Source: Ruania alba | Lineage (GTDB): Bacteria; Actinomycetota; Actinomycetes; Actinomycetales; Beutenbergiaceae | Reading direction: 5' to 3' | DNA length: 64,000 nucleotides | NCBI RefSeq assembly: GCF_900105765.1 | Contig: NZ_FNTX01000002.1 | Location: 1,922,001-1,986,000 of the forward strand | Shown: positions 50,901 through 59,503 of the stretch, in pieces | Position numbering within the stretch: the first letter of the stretch is position 1 | How the letters are laid out: the number at the start of each line of letters is the position of its first letter | The notes under the pieces: generated by a model | The model's database searches: none | Told to the model about the DNA's origin: nothing | Seen by the model: the letters and a program-made list of their open reading frames with translations, nothing else | Program-made: the position numbers and the translations under genes

Positions 50901-53517
50901 GGTGAACCCTGTGCCCGAGCTGTCGATCACGAAGGTGGCCGACACCACCACGGTCTCGGTGGATGGCCACAGCGTGACCTACACGGTCGAGGCGACCAAC
51001 GACGGCGCCGTGCCGTTCACCGAAGAGATGCCCGCCGTGGTGATCGATGACCTGAGCGAGGTGATCGATGACGCATCGCTGGACCCGCGGACGCTGCAGG
51101 CGAGCACGGGAGAGACGCCCACCTACGATGAACCACGAATCCAATGGTCCGGCCCGCTCGGCGTCGGCGACTCCGTCAGGATCACCTACACGGTGACCTA
51201 CCAGGGAACCGGGGACGCCACTCTCGTGAACGTGACGTTCATCCCGCAGTGTGATGAGGGTGACCCCACCTGTACCAACCCGCCGCCCACCCCTGAGTGT
51301 GACCCGGCGGATGAGAATGGCGTGGACCCAGAGACGGGCGAGCCGTGCGCTCGGGTGGAGATTCCGGCCGCGAACCTCTCCGTGGAGAAGTCCTCTGATC
51401 CGGCGGACTTCTCGACCGTAATGCCGGGTGAGGAGGTGGTGTACACCATCACCTTCACCAACACGGGCAACGCCGCCGCAGATGTCGGCGGCTGGAGTGA
51501 TCACCTCGCCGGCGTGCTGGACGACGCCGACGTGACCGTGCAGCCGATCGCCTCCACCGACGACCTGACAGTGTCCGCGATCGAGGATGGTCAGTTCACC
51601 GTCAGCGGGTCAGTACCCGCGATGTCGGCAGTGACCGTCCAATACACGGTCACCGTGCTCGGTGACGATGAGCGGGGCGACAACGAGCTGATCAACGTCG
51701 TGACACCCCCGGGCCAGGAACCGCCGTCGGAGTGTGCGGTGGGTGACGTGCTCTGCACCGAACACCCCGTCCCGGAGATCGTGGAGTCCAAGAGCGTCGA
51801 CCCGGAGGACGGATCGACCGTTCACCCGGGCGACACGGTGACGTACACCCTGACCTACACCAACACCGGTGCCGCCCCCGGCCCGGTGGACTCCGTGGAC
51901 GACCTCTCGCACGTGCTTGACGATGCTGAAGTTGTTGCGCCACCGGCTGCCTCGAGTGAAGCCCTGACCGCCTCGGAGGTGGCCAACGGTCAGTTCACCG
52001 TCACTGGCGGTCTCGACGTGGACCAGACGGTCACGGTGAGCTACCAGGTGCGAGTGCTCGCCGACGGAGCTCGCGGGGACAACATCCTGGGCAACGTCCT
52101 GCTCGAGCCCGGTCAGAACCCGCCGCCAGACCCCGAATGTGCTGCGGACGACCCGCGATGCACCGCCAACCCGGTACCGGAGATCGTGCAGAGCAAGTCC
52201 TCGGACCCGGCGTCCGGGACCACGGTGCTGCCCGATGAGGTGATTGCGTACACCTTGACGTTCAGCAACGAGGGCGCGGCCGCAGGCCCGGTGGACGCGG
52301 TGGACGATGTCTCGCACCTGCTCGACGACGCAGACATCAGTGTGGCTCCGACGGCCTCGGACGAGGCGTTGACGATCACGGCGATCGTCGATGGGCAGTT
52401 CTCGATCACCGGTACGTTGCAGCCGGGGCAGACGGTGACGGTCGAGTATGCAGCGACCGTGCTCCCGGACGAGGAGCGGGGCGATCATGTGATCGGGAAC
52501 TTCCTGCTGCCTCCGGGAAGCGAGCCGCCCTCGGAGCCAGTCTGTGACGACGGCGATAGGGACTGCACCGAGCACCCTGTACCGGCGATCGTCGACAGGA
52601 AGTCATCGGACCCAGTCTCCGGATCCACGGTGCTGCCGGGGCAGGTCCTGACCTACACGCTCACGTTCGACAACAACGGCGCAGCGTCCGGAGCGGTGGA
52701 CCGCGTGGATGACCTCTCGCACGTGCTGGACGACGCGACTGTGGTGACCGACCCGGCCTCCTCGGACGAGACCCTCACGGTCTCGACGATCGACGGGGCC
52801 CGGTTCCAGATCAGCGGAACGCTCGCCGGCGGTGCCACAGCCACGGTGACCTACCAGGTGATGGTGGATGCCGATCCTGCCGGAGACCTGGTGTTGGCGA
52901 ATTACCTGCTGCCGCCCGGTGTCGAGCCGCCCCCGGAGCCCATCTGCGCTGACGGCGAGGAGGATTGCACGAGCCACGAGGTGCCACATGTCTCGATCGT
53001 GAAGAGCTCTGACCCTGTGTCGGGAACCGAGGTCAGCGACGGGGACGTGGTCACCTACACGCTCAGCGTCACGAATACGGGTGCCGCCGACGGTCCGGTC
53101 GCATTCACCGACCACGTCGGGGCCGTGCTTGACGATGCCTCGATGGTTCAGGCACCGGTGGCGGACGACGAATCCGTGACCGCCGCCTACACCAGCGGGG
53201 TCGTGAACCTGACCGGCACGATCGCCGTGGGTGCCACGGTGACCGTGACCTACACGGTGCAGGTGCTGCCGTGGGACGAGCAAGGTGACCACGAGCTGGC
53301 GAACTTCGTGACCGGGGCCGGTGACGAGCCGCCGAGCGAGTGTGTTCCTGGCAGCGTGTTGTGCACCGAGCACGAGGTGCCGCCGCCCGCAGTCCCGCCC
53401 GCCGTCCCAGGGTTGCCGAACACGGGTGCGGACGTGTCGATCTTGTTCGCAGCAGTGCTCCTGGTGCTCACCGGTGGCGCGATCGTGGTGACGAGACGGC
53501 GCAGACAGCACGTCTGA
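47929..53517 (+). CDS. Giant LPXTG-anchored DUF11-repeat surface protein
   Basis: An 1,862-residue wall protein. The signal peptide (about residues 1-45) is FALLTVFTLVVTMLTTAVGP. A unique N-terminal domain is followed near residue 265 by a GEVED-type domain (DFGDAPDTYGTT ... IADGEVEDHLVAL). Ten DUF11/isopeptide-type repeats follow, starting near residue 430 with TxTNTG strands such as TVTYTVTATNTG. The C-terminus is LPNTG (residues 1829-1833), a membrane helix and RRRRQ tail for sortase anchoring. Repeats 2-4 and 5-7 form a duplicated block of 421 residues. It probably works as an adhesin stalk. It is followed by a strong terminator, so it is separate from the pilus genes. Confidence 0.85.
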   Translation: MEFSTPLSRPRVRRRFALLTVFTLVVTMLTTAVGPAVAPAEAVAGTESEERLRRPTTATSSNDDGNYDGTRENYHFTPSSTWSTGDPTTDVAGSVEYNNLNRFAFGPSRVLQFSFMDASSNSWVDVDAGAVDQVDTADQIVTGSTFRIGDIDQRNFTIDLELARVDGTAVTDRSAVDFTLGTAATSVGTPTMTVTDRGGGTYRVNVSYPGTENSPDTSAYVTASLNDGTLLGEVRLTKISQSWQDYLHIDWSRTVLTFPRDFGDAPDTYGTTGADAAQHILTSLDETTSTTPLMLGEIVDGEDDGSPGTAADGDGADEDGLSGGTELDAAAPSVSVTVTNISAEAATVAGWLDLNADGVFEAGERATATVPAESGTTTVDLTFPAGTEPGDAYLRLRAIPGAVAAPEPTGVIADGEVEDHLVALVAAPALDIEKTSDRTVDTRVGDTVTYTVTATNTGAAPYTDTDPATFVDDLSAVLDDATYADDATAGTGTVEYTEPRLVWQGPLGVNDTVSVTYSVTLTGAGDRSVDNVAFAAECEPNEVCEPTTPPLEECLEGGTDPATGLPCDAVNYGLPDLSIEKSSATAVVSTDGQTVTYTVQATNTGTADYTEARPAVVIDDLTDVIDDATLSTTSIQADLGEAPTYSEPQVSWSGALEVDQTVTITYSVTFDRDAGDGTLVNVAFAPLCDAGDPRCDETPPPPPECDPADENGLDPDTGEPCGRVEIPSALLSVEKTSSPVDRSTVAAGQEIVYAITFTNEGTTAASVDGWSDHLAEVLDDAEVTVAPRSTTLTVSDVEDGTFSVSGSVPADTTATVTYTVRVLADAARGDSIITNVVVPPGQDPPADCVEGDPHCTEHYVPQVEVAKTVVPESGSVVEAGDVLRYTLTIANTGTAPGTVDEYDSLAQLLDDAIITSDPVASGTALAVGPIADQRFTITGTLSPGQTVTVTYEATVLADGARGDNQVANFVVPAGQDPPPGPDCVSGDPRCTVNPVPELSITKVADTTTVSVDGHSVTYTVEATNDGAVPFTEEMPAVVIDDLSEVIDDASLDPRTLQASTGETPTYDEPRIQWSGPLGVGDSVRITYTVTYQGTGDATLVNVTFIPQCDEGDPTCTNPPPTPECDPADENGVDPETGEPCARVEIPAANLSVEKSSDPADFSTVMPGEEVVYTITFTNTGNAAADVGGWSDHLAGVLDDADVTVQPIASTDDLTVSAIEDGQFTVSGSVPAMSAVTVQYTVTVLGDDERGDNELINVVTPPGQEPPSECAVGDVLCTEHPVPEIVESKSVDPEDGSTVHPGDTVTYTLTYTNTGAAPGPVDSVDDLSHVLDDAEVVAPPAASSEALTASEVANGQFTVTGGLDVDQTVTVSYQVRVLADGARGDNILGNVLLEPGQNPPPDPECAADDPRCTANPVPEIVQSKSSDPASGTTVLPDEVIAYTLTFSNEGAAAGPVDAVDDVSHLLDDADISVAPTASDEALTITAIVDGQFSITGTLQPGQTVTVEYAATVLPDEERGDHVIGNFLLPPGSEPPSEPVCDDGDRDCTEHPVPAIVDRKSSDPVSGSTVLPGQVLTYTLTFDNNGAASGAVDRVDDLSHVLDDATVVTDPASSDETLTVSTIDGARFQISGTLAGGATATVTYQVMVDADPAGDLVLANYLLPPGVEPPPEPICADGEEDCTSHEVPHVSIVKSSDPVSGTEVSDGDVVTYTLSVTNTGAADGPVAFTDHVGAVLDDASMVQAPVADDESVTAAYTSGVVNLTGTIAVGATVTVTYTVQVLPWDEQGDHELANFVTGAGDEPPSECVPGSVLCTEHEVPPPAVPPAVPGLPNTGADVSILFAAVLLVLTGGAIVVTRRRRQHV

Positions 53518-53528
53518 CCGTCGAACGT

Positions 53529-53570
53529 CGACGACGGGGGAGTGGCCACATGGCTGCTCCCCCGTCGTCG
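53529..53570 (+). terminator. Terminator after DUF11 surface-protein gene
   Basis: CGACGACGGGGGAG (53529-53542) pairs perfectly with CTCCCCCGTCGTCG (53557-53570), a 14-bp stem with a 14-base loop, 12 bases after the stop codon. Confidence 0.8.
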
Positions 53571-54029
53571 TATTCGGTGGTCCCGAAGTTCCCCTGCGCG
53601 AACGATGCTGACGAAGCATTCGCCTCTCTGGGGCGGGAGAAAGTTGTCATAATCGACCGTTCAACGGGTGGTTTTTTGGCGAATCGAAGGGTGAGGAGAG
53701 GGTGAGGAGGGGGTGAGGTGCGCTACCTCGCTCCCTCCTCTGGTGCGCGGCATACGCCCGGTATAGTGCGGATTCTGCACTCCTTGCGTTCCCTCACCCC
53801 CTGCCGCGGCACTGACGGTGGACCCGAAGAAGACTTCAGGCTCGGTATTTCCAGCACCCGCACCCGGTGCTAGCGTGCGCTCAGCGATCATAAGTTTGAG
53901 GAATCCGTTCCGTTCTTGTGAATTCGCGGACAGTGGACGGCATTCTCACGAGAATTCGTCGCACTGTTTTCACTGCTCCTTGTGGGGCAATATTGGCGCG
54001 CGTTGTTGCATGCATTGGGGAGAGAATTC
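53571..54029 (+). promoter_or_regulatory. Long leader/promoter region of the pilus operon
   Basis: About 460 bases without a credible gene, lower in GC than the surroundings. It contains GGTGAGGAG at 53691-53699 and 53702-53710 plus a partial third copy (11-base spacing), a TATAGT box (53762-53767), and the inverted repeat ATTCTC-AC-GAGAAT (53942-53955). The last 13 bases hold GGGGAGAG, the ribosome binding site of the first pilus gene. Regulation by a bound factor or leader RNA is likely. Confidence 0.4.
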
Positions 54030-56945
54030 ATGCGAGTTCGACAGTCGACGAGTGTGGGACCCCGTCATGGCATGCGCCGTCGGCGTGCCGTCGGTGACTC
54101 GGTCCGGCGCCCGGTGCTGGGCTGGCTGCTGGCGGTGGCTCTCGGCCTCGCCGCACCGGTGACGTTCACGGCGTCTGCAGTGGCTGACGAGCAGGTCACC
54201 GAGGACGTGACCGAGACGACGACCGGGTCGGAGGCCACCGAGCCGGACCAGCAGGTGAGCGGGGAGCCGCCCGAGCAGGCCGACCCGGAGTTGACCGAAC
54301 CAGCCGACCCAGAGCCGACCGAGCAGGCCGACCCAGAGCCGACCGAGCAGGCCGACGCGGAGCCGGTGCCCGAAGAATCAGCCGCGCAGGAGCCGGCCCA
54401 GGAGGAACAGGCGGAGGACACTCCCACCCAGGAGGAAGTCACCGAGGACATCCTCACTGAGGAGGACCAGACCGAGGCGTCGACCTCGGACGAGACCTCG
54501 TCCGAGGAGGGCACCGGCGACGCGGAGCGGTCCGCGGACGAACAGCTTTCCGCCAGCAACGAGATCTCCCCCCTCGCGCTCGAGCCCGGCTGTCCCGCCT
54601 GGCCAGTCGGAACGCCGGCCGGCTTCGAGATCGACGGCAACCTCTGCACCAATGGCGCCTCGGACTGGTCCACCGTCGGCGGGCAACCGGCTGCCGTCGA
54701 CGGTTACGACGATGCCACCCAGTTCACCGGCGGTTCCAAGGAGAACAACTGGCCGTGGAGCGCGGCTCAGACCAGCGGGTCGGGGATCGCCCCGGGCAAG
54801 ACCGACATGGGCAACGTGTACGCCTTCTCGACCACCGCGGGCGGCGACGTGTACGCCTTCCTGGCATTCGAGCGCCAGGACAACACGGGCTCGACGTCCT
54901 ACCACGTGGAGCTTAACCAGCTCCCGAACAGCACCGGACCGGTGCCCGATCGCTCGATCGGCGACCTTCGGCTGAAGATCGAGCAGACCGGGAACGTGAC
55001 GCTCGCGCTGCTGGATGCCCATACCTGGAACGGCAGCGCCTGGGTCTCGCTCGGCTCCACCGCCGGATTCGTCGGCCAGATCAACCAGGACTCGACATTC
55101 AACCTGGCCAATGAGGAGCTGCTGAGCGGATCCTTCGGCGAGGTGGCGGTGAACCTGACCACGTTGTTCGGAGACGCTGGGTGCAGTGGAGAGTTCGGGA
55201 CCGTGAACGTGCGGTCGAGCTCCTCACCGGAGGAGACCTCCTCGCTCGGTGACTGGATCGCGCCCATCTCCCTCAACGTCCCCAGCACCTGCGCCTCGGT
55301 GCAGGTCGACAAGACCTGGGTGATCGACGGGGATACCTTCGACGACGGCGATCAGCCGTTCGGGACGGCGTCCCTGAGCCTCACCGATCAGGACACGGCC
55401 GAGTTCGGCACCACCTACACCCAGCACAGTGACGGCACCACGGACTACGAGGCGGGGGACGTCGTCACCATCGGCGAGCAGGTCACCGACCTGCCACCGG
55501 GGTGCACCAATGTTCCCTCCGGTGATCTTGGTGACCACAGCCTCACCGCCGGTCTCAACTCCTACACGGTCACCAACACTGTGACGTGCACGTATCTCAC
55601 CCTGGTGAAGAACGTCGTCGGTGAGGCAGACCCGGCTGCGTGGACGCTCACCGCCGTCGGTCCCACGCCGCTCAGCGGGAGCAGTGGATCGGCAGCGGTC
55701 ACCACGGCTCACGTCGAGTCCGGCGTGTACACGATCGGGGAGACCGGCGGACCGGACGGCTACCAGCAGACCGGGCTGGAGTGCACCCCGATCGCAGCGG
55801 ACGGTGACGTCGTCACGGTGGCTCCGGGAGAGGCCATCACCTGCACCGTCACCAACACCGCCGAGGTGGGCCTGCAGGTGCTCAAGACGTGGTTCGTGGA
55901 CGGGGAGGAGTTCGCCGACGGCGACCAGCCCGTCGGCGAGGCGCAACTCACCCTGGACGGCGTGAATGCCGACTTCGGCATCGCCTACGACGGCTATCTC
56001 GTCGGTACTGAGGTGACTGTCGCTGAGGAGGTCACCGGACTTCCCGAGGCGTGTGGGCTGGTCACCACGATCGACGGCGTGGAGACGCTGAGCGTTGACC
56101 ACACCGTGACCCTCACGCCCGATCCGAACCTGCTCGAGGTGGTCAACACGGTCACCTGCACGCAGACCCTCACGCTGGTCAAGGATGTCGCGTTCGGCAG
56201 CGCGCTGCCCGAGGCGTGGACCCTGACGGCGGCCGGCCCGGAGGAGCACACCGTCACCGGTGCCAGCGGGTCGCCGGAGGTGACCGGGCAGGTGGTCGTC
56301 GCCGCCGAGCCGTACGCGCTCAGCGAGTCCGACGGTCCGATCACCTACCTCCAGAGCGGCGACTGGGTCTGCGTGGACGGGCAGGACGCACCGGTCGAGG
56401 TGACGGGCGGCGCGGTCACCGTGGCCTACGGCGCCGACGTGACCTGCACGGTCACGAACACCACCGCGATGATCACCCTGCTCAAGCACATCGACGACGG
56501 TTCGACCGACGTGCTCTCGCCGGACGACTGGACGCTGACGGCCACCCCGGACTGCGCCGTCGCGGAGCTTGCGGTGGTGGAGGTGACCGGTGCTGAGACG
56601 GAGAGTGCCGCGAACACCGCCGAGATCCTGCCGGACTGCAGCTACATCCTCACCGAGGAGCTTGCCGCCGGCAGCACGATCGCCTACCGCGAGCTGGCGT
56701 TGGAGGTCTGGGACGACGACACCGGTGAGTGGACCACGGTGGTCGACAACGCCGTCCAGGTCGCCCCCGGCACCCACGCGACCTATCGGTTCGTCAATGA
56801 CGCACCTCCCGCCGTCACCCTCCCGCTCACCGGTGGGACGAGCACCGACGCGGTGCTGCTTACCGGCCTCACCTTGCTGGTCCTGGCAGGCGGGCTCGTC
56901 GTCTACCAGTGGCGCCGACGCGCCGCCGGACCGGTGACGCCATGA
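54030..56945 (+). CDS. LPXTG-anchored minor/tip pilin-like protein
   Basis: A 971-residue wall protein. The signal peptide GWLLAVALGLAAPVTFTASAVA (around residues 30-50) is followed by a Glu/Pro/Thr-rich acidic segment of ~125 residues. Next is a lectin-like or adhesin region (residues ~190-420), then repeated pre-albumin-like domains (DUF5979/SpaA type: VQVDKTWVIDGDTF, LVKNVVGEADPAAWTLTAVG, TCTVTN endings). LPLTG (931-935), a helix and RRRAAG form the sorting signal. ATG 54030 has GGGGAGAG upstream. It precedes the backbone pilin and sortase, the usual place of the tip or accessory subunit. Confidence 0.82.
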   Translation: MRVRQSTSVGPRHGMRRRRAVGDSVRRPVLGWLLAVALGLAAPVTFTASAVADEQVTEDVTETTTGSEATEPDQQVSGEPPEQADPELTEPADPEPTEQADPEPTEQADAEPVPEESAAQEPAQEEQAEDTPTQEEVTEDILTEEDQTEASTSDETSSEEGTGDAERSADEQLSASNEISPLALEPGCPAWPVGTPAGFEIDGNLCTNGASDWSTVGGQPAAVDGYDDATQFTGGSKENNWPWSAAQTSGSGIAPGKTDMGNVYAFSTTAGGDVYAFLAFERQDNTGSTSYHVELNQLPNSTGPVPDRSIGDLRLKIEQTGNVTLALLDAHTWNGSAWVSLGSTAGFVGQINQDSTFNLANEELLSGSFGEVAVNLTTLFGDAGCSGEFGTVNVRSSSSPEETSSLGDWIAPISLNVPSTCASVQVDKTWVIDGDTFDDGDQPFGTASLSLTDQDTAEFGTTYTQHSDGTTDYEAGDVVTIGEQVTDLPPGCTNVPSGDLGDHSLTAGLNSYTVTNTVTCTYLTLVKNVVGEADPAAWTLTAVGPTPLSGSSGSAAVTTAHVESGVYTIGETGGPDGYQQTGLECTPIAADGDVVTVAPGEAITCTVTNTAEVGLQVLKTWFVDGEEFADGDQPVGEAQLTLDGVNADFGIAYDGYLVGTEVTVAEEVTGLPEACGLVTTIDGVETLSVDHTVTLTPDPNLLEVVNTVTCTQTLTLVKDVAFGSALPEAWTLTAAGPEEHTVTGASGSPEVTGQVVVAAEPYALSESDGPITYLQSGDWVCVDGQDAPVEVTGGAVTVAYGADVTCTVTNTTAMITLLKHIDDGSTDVLSPDDWTLTATPDCAVAELAVVEVTGAETESAANTAEILPDCSYILTEELAAGSTIAYRELALEVWDDDTGEWTTVVDNAVQVAPGTHATYRFVNDAPPAVTLPLTGGTSTDAVLLTGLTLLVLAGGLVVYQWRRRAAGPVTP

Positions 56946-57001
56946 CCATCGCACGTTCCGCAGCACCTGACATCCGCAGCGCCATCACCCAGGAGGAAAG
57001 A

Positions 57002-58441
57002 ATGTCTCGTAGTCACCGGCCGCTGAGGCGGCTCGCAGCGGCGGTGAGCGCAGCCGCACTGGGCGTGCTCGGCATGGTCGCCCTGTCCGCCCCGGCGGGT
57101 GCCGCCCCCGGCCCCAACCTCGACCCGGATGCCACCGGCTCGCTCACCATCCACAAGTACGAGAGCCCGAACACGGACCCGGGGTTGCCGAACGACGGGA
57201 GTGAGATCACCCCGGACCCGACCCTCAACCCGTTGGCGGGCGTGGAGTTCACGCTCACCCAGGTCACCGACATCGACCTGACCACCAACGAGGGGTGGAA
57301 CGAGGCGGACGCGCTGGTGACCTCGGTGGCAGCCGGTGGTGACCTGACCGGGCACACGAGCGCCGTCGTCGGGAGCCAGAGCACCCTGGCGGACGGCACT
57401 ACGACCTTCGGCTCGTTGTCGATGGGGGTCTACTACGTCGAAGAGACGAACCCCGGCGCGAACCAGATCGTCGCCCCGGTGGAGCCATTCATCGTGATGA
57501 TCCCGTTGCCGACCACGATCGACGGCGAGTCCACCTGGCTCTACGACGTGCACGTGTACCCGAAGAACGCGCTCGGTGAGAACGAGAAGAGCCTCGACGA
57601 CTCCGACGCCTACGGCCTCGGTGACACCGTCTCGTTCACGGTCGACTCGGCCATCCCGAGCTTCTTCGGTACCGAGGACCTGGCCGGCTACAGCATCGTC
57701 GACGACCTGGACACCCGCCTGGCCGTCACCGCGGGAACCACCGTGGTGACCGCAGTGGACGGTGCCGCCGTGGCGATCACCCTCGACCCGCTCGACTACA
57801 CCGTGACGGAACCGGCGGTGGCCACCGGGGGGACGCTGACCGTGGAGTTCACGGCCAGCGGTCTGGCGAAGCTGGCCGCCGCACCGGGAGGAACGGTGAC
57901 CGTGGCGTTCGAGACCACCGTCACCGCGATCGGCGACGGCACCATCACCAATGACGTCGTCACCTTCATCAACGACCACGAGATCACCTCCAACACCGTC
58001 GAGACCCTCTGGGGTGCGGTGCAGATCGCCAAGTACGACGTGGACACCGACCCGCGGGTCGGACTGGAGGGAGCCGTCTTCGAGGTCTACCTCGAGGCGA
58101 CCGGCGGTGACCCGATCGCCGTGGATGGCGCTACCCAGTTCACCACGGATGCGGACGGCACCGTTCTCATCCCGGGCCTGAAGGCCGGGACGTACTACCT
58201 GGACGAGGTCACCGCTCCGGATCGCTACCTACCCGTCACCGGACGTATCGAGGTGACCGTCACGGCCGGCTCGCTGGAGGAGGCGACCGTCGTCGAGGTG
58301 GCCAACGAGAAGATCCCGGACGTCGAGCTTCCGCTCACCGGTGGTGAGGGCGTGGCCCTGTTCACGGCACTGGGTATCGGTCTGATCCTCATCGCGGTCG
58401 GAACTGCGGTGACCCTGGCCCGCCGCGGGGCGCGCCGCTGA
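57002..58441 (+). CDS. SpaA/FimA-type major pilin, LPXTG-anchored
   Basis: A 479-residue backbone pilin. After the signal peptide (cleaved near AGAA, about residue 35), TGSLTIHKYESPNTDPG starts the N-domain. The pilin motif is VHVYPKN with Lys 188, the nucleophile sortase C uses to crosslink subunits. The E-box YYLDEVTAPDRYLP contains Glu 402, which makes the isopeptide bond. LPLTG is at 443-447, then a membrane helix and RRGARR tail. ATG 57002 has AGGAGGAAAG upstream. All parts needed for covalent polymerisation are present. Confidence 0.92.
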   Translation: MSRSHRPLRRLAAAVSAAALGVLGMVALSAPAGAAPGPNLDPDATGSLTIHKYESPNTDPGLPNDGSEITPDPTLNPLAGVEFTLTQVTDIDLTTNEGWNEADALVTSVAAGGDLTGHTSAVVGSQSTLADGTTTFGSLSMGVYYVEETNPGANQIVAPVEPFIVMIPLPTTIDGESTWLYDVHVYPKNALGENEKSLDDSDAYGLGDTVSFTVDSAIPSFFGTEDLAGYSIVDDLDTRLAVTAGTTVVTAVDGAAVAITLDPLDYTVTEPAVATGGTLTVEFTASGLAKLAAAPGGTVTVAFETTVTAIGDGTITNDVVTFINDHEITSNTVETLWGAVQIAKYDVDTDPRVGLEGAVFEVYLEATGGDPIAVDGATQFTTDADGTVLIPGLKAGTYYLDEVTAPDRYLPVTGRIEVTVTAGSLEEATVVEVANEKIPDVELPLTGGEGVALFTALGIGLILIAVGTAVTLARRGARR

Positions 58442-58457
58442 GGCACGTGCCTGCGGG

Positions 58458-58504
58458 GGTGATGGAGGCGGAGCGCTCTCCCCAAGCGCTCCGTCTCCGT
58501 CACC
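58458..58504 (+). terminator. Hairpin between pilin and sortase genes (attenuator-like)
   Basis: GGTGATGGAGGCGGAGCGCT (58458-58477) pairs along 20 bases with 58485-58504, with two G.U-type wobbles and a seven-base loop. It is 16 bases after the pilin stop and before the sortase ribosome binding site, so it could lower sortase expression relative to the pilin or protect the 3' end of the mRNA. Confidence 0.65.
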
Positions 58505-58550
58505 CATCTCGGATCGAGCCGAGCCGGTGACGGGTGGACAGGAGGCCCAG

Positions 58551-59450
58551 GTGAACCCACACACGATCGAGGCCCGTGCCGGCGAGCACCCCGCACCGCC
58601 CCTCCCGCATCGGCGCAGCTGGCGGTTGAACCGCCTCTCACTCGTGGTGTCGGTGATCTGCCTGCTCGGCGTCGCCGTCCTCCTGCTTCCCACTGTCGCG
58701 AACTGGTACGCCTCCCTCCGGCAGGCCGAGGAGATCGCCGAGCTCACCGGCGAGGTGGAGGTTCTGGGGCCGCAGGGTCAGGCCGACGAGCTGGCCACCG
58801 CGCGGGAGTACAACGAGGAACTGACCGGGGGAGTGGCGACGCTGGGCGCCGGTGCGCGTCTGCCGGCGGCGCAGGGCGTCGACGGCACGTCCTACGACCA
58901 GCAGCTGGTGGCCGGCGGCGGTCCGATGGCCCGGATCGTCATCCCGACGATCGGTGTGGACCTCCCGGTCTACCACGGCACCAGCGACGAGGTACTGCTC
59001 CGCGGTGCCGGACACCTGGAGGGAACGTCGTTGCCCGTGGGGGGAGCGAGTACGCACGCCGTGCTGACCGCGCACCGCGGCCTCGCCTCGGCCGAGATGT
59101 TCACGCACCTGGACGAGGTCGCGATCGGCGACACCTTCACCATCCAGGTGGTCGGCGAGGTGCTGACCTATCAAGTGATCGACCGCCAGGTGGTCGAGCC
59201 GGACGAGACGCAGACCCTGTATCCGCGGCAGGGCGAGGACCTGGTCACCCTCGTGACCTGTACCCCGCTCGGTGTGAACAGCCACCGCATCCTGGTGACG
59301 GGGGAGCGGGTGCTCCCCACTCCACCGGAGTCGGTCGAGCTCGCGTCCCGTCCGCCGGCACCGATGCCGTTCCCGTGGTGGGCGGTGGCGATCGGCGGAG
59401 CCGTGGTGGCGACGAGTGCCTACGTGTACCTGAGCGGCCGGCGTCGCTGA
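58551..59450 (+). CDS. Class C sortase (pilin polymerase)
   Basis: A 299-residue membrane enzyme. The N-terminal helix is LSLVVSVICLLGVAVLLLPT, followed by a catalytic domain with HAVLTAHRGL (catalytic His), LVTLVTCTPLGVNSHRILV with Cys 237 and the Arg, and a second C-terminal membrane helix (WWAVAIGGAVVATSAYVYL), as in class C sortases. It joins pilins through LPXTG and the pilin Lys. GTG 58551 is chosen because AGGAGG is six bases upstream; GTG 58527 is possible. It is the last gene of the pilus operon. Confidence 0.9.
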   Translation: MNPHTIEARAGEHPAPPLPHRRSWRLNRLSLVVSVICLLGVAVLLLPTVANWYASLRQAEEIAELTGEVEVLGPQGQADELATAREYNEELTGGVATLGAGARLPAAQGVDGTSYDQQLVAGGGPMARIVIPTIGVDLPVYHGTSDEVLLRGAGHLEGTSLPVGGASTHAVLTAHRGLASAEMFTHLDEVAIGDTFTIQVVGEVLTYQVIDRQVVEPDETQTLYPRQGEDLVTLVTCTPLGVNSHRILVTGERVLPTPPESVELASRPPAPMPFPWWAVAIGGAVVATSAYVYLSGRRR

Positions 59451-59452
59451 CG

Positions 59453-59499
59453 CGGAAATCGCACGTCGATCTGGCGACCAGATCGACGTGCGATTTCCG
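59453..59499. repeat. Perfect 22-bp palindromic hairpin
   Basis: CGGAAATCGCACGTCGATCT... (59453-59474) pairs perfectly with 59478-59499 around a CGA loop. The core GATCTGGCGA also occurs in the palindrome at 23932-23993. It lies between convergent sortase and ABC permease genes and can act as a two-way terminator. Confidence 0.7.
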
Positions 59500-59503
59500 G
59501 TTC

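Noticed and set aside
53818-54162. Open frame upstream of the first pilus gene
   Set aside because: It overlaps the true start and signal peptide in another frame, and is Cys/His/Ser-rich without a domain.
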